NCBI GenBank assembly: GCA_910585895.1
Contig: CAJUHY010000002.1
Location: 1 to 64,000 of the forward strand
From: an uncultured Lachnospiraceae bacterium
GTDB taxonomy: Bacteria; Bacillota; Clostridia; Lachnospirales; Lachnospiraceae
Length of the DNA: 64,000 bases
Direction of reading: 5' to 3'
The notes below the pieces were generated by a model that worked only from the letters and a program-made list of their open reading frames with translations, did not search any database and was not told where the DNA came from. This document shows, piece after piece, positions 61,350 through 64,000 of the stretch (positions within the stretch are counted from its first letter, which is position 1; every line of letters begins with the position of its first letter). The position numbers and the translations under genes are program-made.

Positions 61350-64000
61350 TTATTTTTTGACAGTTATCGCAAGTTTTGCACTCTTCTTACCGCACTTGAC
61401 GGTTATGGTGGCTTTGCCCTGCTTCTTTGCTTTAACTACGCCAAACTTGTCTACTGAAGCCACGCTGCCCTTAGAACTCTTATAGGTTACTGCATCTGTC
61501 GTCTTCTTAGTCATGGACTTAATTGCCACGGTAAATGTCTTGCCCACCTTAAGCGTTTTCTTCTTCGCTTTCAGCGTCAGCTTCCTGTTCTTTACCGCCT
61601 TTTTAGAAACCTTAACGGTAACGGCTGCTTTCTTGCTCTTATCGGCTTTGGATGTAACCGTAATCTTGGCCGTACCAACGCCCTTCGCCTTGACAACGCC
61701 TCGCGTTACCGTGGCCACGCTTTTCTTAGAGACACTCCAATCAACACTCTTGTCAAAGTTTCCTGTCCCTGTCACAGTAGCTGATAAAGTAACCTTTCCA
61801 CCCTTTTTCAGGTAAACGGTTTTAACGCCGGCTTTCTGGTTAGCAGCCTTTACTGTTACCTTAGTCACTTTCCCCTGAGGAGTTGGCGCCGGTTTATCCG
61901 GAGCTGGTTTGCCGGGTTCCTTGTCGGTGTCTGTCGGCGGTGTTACCGGCGGTTCTGCTGGAAGCATAACCCCATCGTCTGCGAAAGACCCTCCCGGAAC
62001 CGGCGCTGTGGGGTCCGGCTGCGGAATTTCTGCCGGTTTCTCAATAGCAGCAGATGCAAGTGCCATAACGCCTTTCTCCGAAAGCGTTCCATCATAAATC
62101 TTCATATCGTCTAACGCGCCCGTAAAATAAGCATCCCAGGCATTGACGCCAAAATAGATTGCTGCATTTTCCCTGCCCATGATGTCAGGAGCAATAGAGC
62201 CGTTCCCTTTTAGTTCCCCATTTACATATAATTTCGCCTTATTGTCATTGACTGCCAGCGTAACCAGCTGCCATTTATCCTTCTCATAGGTAAGTGTACC
62301 GGCATCATCTACAAACTTTCCTCCTCCGGTCCCTGACCAGATAGATCTGCCAAAAGTCAGATTCAGCCAATATTCCGGAGCAAATGTGCCGGCTGCAAGT
62401 GTCGGGTCCACATTAGTGCCAAGCACTTCCGGCTTCATCCAATAGGAGATGGAATAATTCTTACTAAGCCCATCAGAATCGCAAAGCCTCAAACCATATT
62501 CGCCAGGCAGACGGATTGCCTTTCCGCCTTTCGCTCCATCTACATACTCATATTCGACCTCAGCCTCCGCAGGAGTGGTTCCAGGCGCTCCTTTTTTGAC
62601 TGCAACTGCAGCATCAGTCTGTTCCTCAAAGTCAAAATTCTTCCAAAGGTCCGCCGTAATATCTGATTCACTGACTGCTTTCCTGATAATAACCGTATAA
62701 GTCACTCGTGGCCGTCTGTCCTGGGAATAGACACAGATAGACGCTTTCGTGTAAAGACCGGTCAGAGGGATTGTTATTCCCGAAAGGTCGTCACGCATTT
62801 TCCCATCAACCGTTGCATAGCCTTTGGTATCCTGCAGTGAAAATGATAATTGTACGCTCTTTGCCTCATATGGAACTTCACATTCAAACGTATGCCCGCT
62901 CTTTGTTGGCACAGTGTTGTTTATTTTTAAATCTGATATATCATTCTTCTTATTCGGATTGTTGGGTACCACAGAACTTGCCGGCGGCTCATTCAGATAG
63001 AAATCTGCGTTCGCCTCGCAATCTGCCAATGCTTTTACAACCAAATTCCCACCGTCATCAATACAGAGATAATAACCCGGTTTGGCAACACTCTCAAAGG
63101 AAACTGCCTTCTCGGAATCTTTCAGCCCTTTTACGGTGCGGAAAGTCTGCGCTTTGCCCATTGCCTCATCAAAGGTCGTTATTTTATTCGGTTCACCCTG
63201 CGGTTTCGTAAATCCATCCTTAATAAAACCGTCGCTGTAATTCCAGTCATGCGCCAAGGTGACATTATTATCATCGTTCACTGTCAGGTACAAGCCCGGC
63301 TTATTCTCCGACTGGATGGATACATAAGATTGTTTGGACGTATCTGCCTTGCCGTCTACAATCGCCCAGCTTGCATCTAGTTTCTCCGGCTGGTAGTAAG
63401 TGCCAACCTTTACATCCATATAGGGATATGCGCTGTCTGCGCCTGAATTCACATAGTTCTCATGGGAAACCACACGTCCCTGATTACTGAACAGATAATA
63501 CGGCTTGTCCCCGGTAATACCAATCGCGGTCTCTGGAATCGGTTTTATGCTTCCGTCTTCATTAAAATGCAGCTCCGTGATACACGCCGTACGGCGGAAT
63601 CCGCTTCCTCCACGCACCGAGCCGTTATGATAGACAAAATACGTCTTGCCTTTAAAATCAAACACCGCCATATGGTTGGTATTAGACGTAGCTGTGGGCG
63701 GCATCAACATATTATATTTCTCAAATGTCCCATCCATCAAATCATCAATGGTGGCATATGCCATCTGTTCCCGCCAGTCATACGCATAGAAGAAATAGTA
63801 TGGTCCGGTCGGGGTGCCGTCTGCCTCTTTACGCCGATAAATCCAGGGCGCTTCCGTAAATATCCCCAGATTGGCGGTATCTTTCTCCAGGACGTCCGCC
63901 GTCATCGAATCCGCACCCTTTTTCTGAATGCCAAAGGTAATTTTCCCATCCTCATTCACATCTTTGATGGAAATCATGTCGTCGTTCAGTTCGCAGACAA
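61350..64000 (-). CDS. Secreted GH43-type glycosidase with LamG and Ig-like modules (5' end beyond window)
   Basis: The frame is open through the right edge (CELNDDMISIKDVNEDG at the border), so the N-terminus is missing; about 883 residues are visible. The C-terminal half of a GH43 blade domain comes first, with TEAPWIYRRK (likely acid Glu), YYFFYAYDWREQM and NHMAVFDFKGKTYFVYHNG. An AbfB-like trefoil follows (SYVSIQSENKPGLYLTVNDD; PGYYLCIDDGGNLVVKA), a cadherin-like sandwich, a LamG domain (about 445-650; ISYWMKPEVLG, KLYVNGELKGNG), a Pro-rich linker and two Big2 Ig-like modules, ending KSAKLAITVKK. Probable role in arabinan or arabinoxylan breakdown. Surface retention by the Ig-like part is inferred. 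Confidence 0.88.
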   Translation of the reverse strand, partial: VCELNDDMISIKDVNEDGKITFGIQKKGADSMTADVLEKDTANLGIFTEAPWIYRRKEADGTPTGPYYFFYAYDWREQMAYATIDDLMDGTFEKYNMLMPPTATSNTNHMAVFDFKGKTYFVYHNGSVRGGSGFRRTACITELHFNEDGSIKPIPETAIGITGDKPYYLFSNQGRVVSHENYVNSGADSAYPYMDVKVGTYYQPEKLDASWAIVDGKADTSKQSYVSIQSENKPGLYLTVNDDNNVTLAHDWNYSDGFIKDGFTKPQGEPNKITTFDEAMGKAQTFRTVKGLKDSEKAVSFESVAKPGYYLCIDDGGNLVVKALADCEANADFYLNEPPASSVVPNNPNKKNDISDLKINNTVPTKSGHTFECEVPYEAKSVQLSFSLQDTKGYATVDGKMRDDLSGITIPLTGLYTKASICVYSQDRRPRVTYTVIIRKAVSESDITADLWKNFDFEEQTDAAVAVKKGAPGTTPAEAEVEYEYVDGAKGGKAIRLPGEYGLRLCDSDGLSKNYSISYWMKPEVLGTNVDPTLAAGTFAPEYWLNLTFGRSIWSGTGGGKFVDDAGTLTYEKDKWQLVTLAVNDNKAKLYVNGELKGNGSIAPDIMGRENAAIYFGVNAWDAYFTGALDDMKIYDGTLSEKGVMALASAAIEKPAEIPQPDPTAPVPGGSFADDGVMLPAEPPVTPPTDTDKEPGKPAPDKPAPTPQGKVTKVTVKAANQKAGVKTVYLKKGGKVTLSATVTGTGNFDKSVDWSVSKKSVATVTRGVVKAKGVGTAKITVTSKADKSKKAAVTVKVSKKAVKNRKLTLKAKKKTLKVGKTFTVAIKSMTKKTTDAVTYKSSKGSVASVDKFGVVKAKKQGKATITVKCGKKSAKLAITVKK

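Overview
The window looks like a chromosomal segment of a spore-forming Firmicute of the Lachnospiraceae type (Clostridium cluster XIVa), probably a gut or other anaerobic polysaccharide degrader. The basis is inference from gene content: AGGAGG-type ribosome binding sites throughout, sporulation genes (spoIIE, yabP, yabQ, a CotS-like gene), a B. subtilis-like run rqcP-yabP-yabQ-divIC-spoIIE-tilS-hpt-ftsH, class 1B PyrD/PyrK, and large secreted glycosidases with CBM, FIVAR, Ig-like and BspA-like LRR modules. Nearly every gene is on the minus strand.

Layout. 1-9.6 kb: a secreted GH43-type enzyme (cut by the left edge), a 40-aa peptide gene, and a 1,780-aa secreted GH127-type beta-L-arabinofuranosidase. 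The two enzyme genes share a 20-nt upstream motif. 9.8-17 kb: a rubredoxin/glutamate-synthase-like oxidoreductase, a membrane-embedded chemoreceptor, and the pyrC-pyrF-pyrK-pyrD operon. 17.1-21 kb: the only plus-strand island, a decayed Ig-like surface protein followed by an intact O-antigen-ligase-like membrane protein. 21-33 kb: a DUF1653 protein, KtrAB potassium transport, a full chemotaxis operon cheR-cheB-cheY-cheA-cheW-mcp with its own promoter and terminator, and a hybrid histidine kinase/HD-GYP pair. No flagellar gene is seen. 33-36 kb: a secreted GH30 enzyme. 36.2-38.3 kb: a scarred region with repeats, tRNA-Tyr plus a duplicated tRNA 3' end, a broken histidine kinase and gene fragments. 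38.3-48.8 kb: GH13 amylase-type enzyme, ftsH, hpt, tilS, spoIIE, divIC, yabQ, yabP, rqcP, hup.

49-52.9 kb holds what looks like an uncharacterised defence cassette: an AAA ATPase with an SMC/OLD-like Walker B, an unknown 228-aa protein, and an AIPR-family protein that is split at an 8-T homopolymer. A -1 slip there would restore one 634-aa protein. It lies between pgm and hup. 53-61 kb: phosphoglucomutase, a PEGA lipoprotein with a roughly 155-residue Asn-rich tail, a CotS-like kinase, cca, a YqeY protein and a secreted NlpC/P60 hydrolase. 61.3-64 kb: the 3' part of a second GH43-type enzyme with Ig-like domains.

The intergenic DNA is unusually structured. Two regions (48109-48376, 268 bp; 60818-61295, 478 bp) are almost entirely self-complementary palindromes. 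A composite hairpin repeat occurs at 36.35-36.52 kb with a shortened copy at 12.95 kb. A third small repeat sits between operon genes at 22.4 and 28.35 kb and carries short peptide ORFs with good ribosome binding sites. All assignments rest on reading the sequence. No database search or folding was run.
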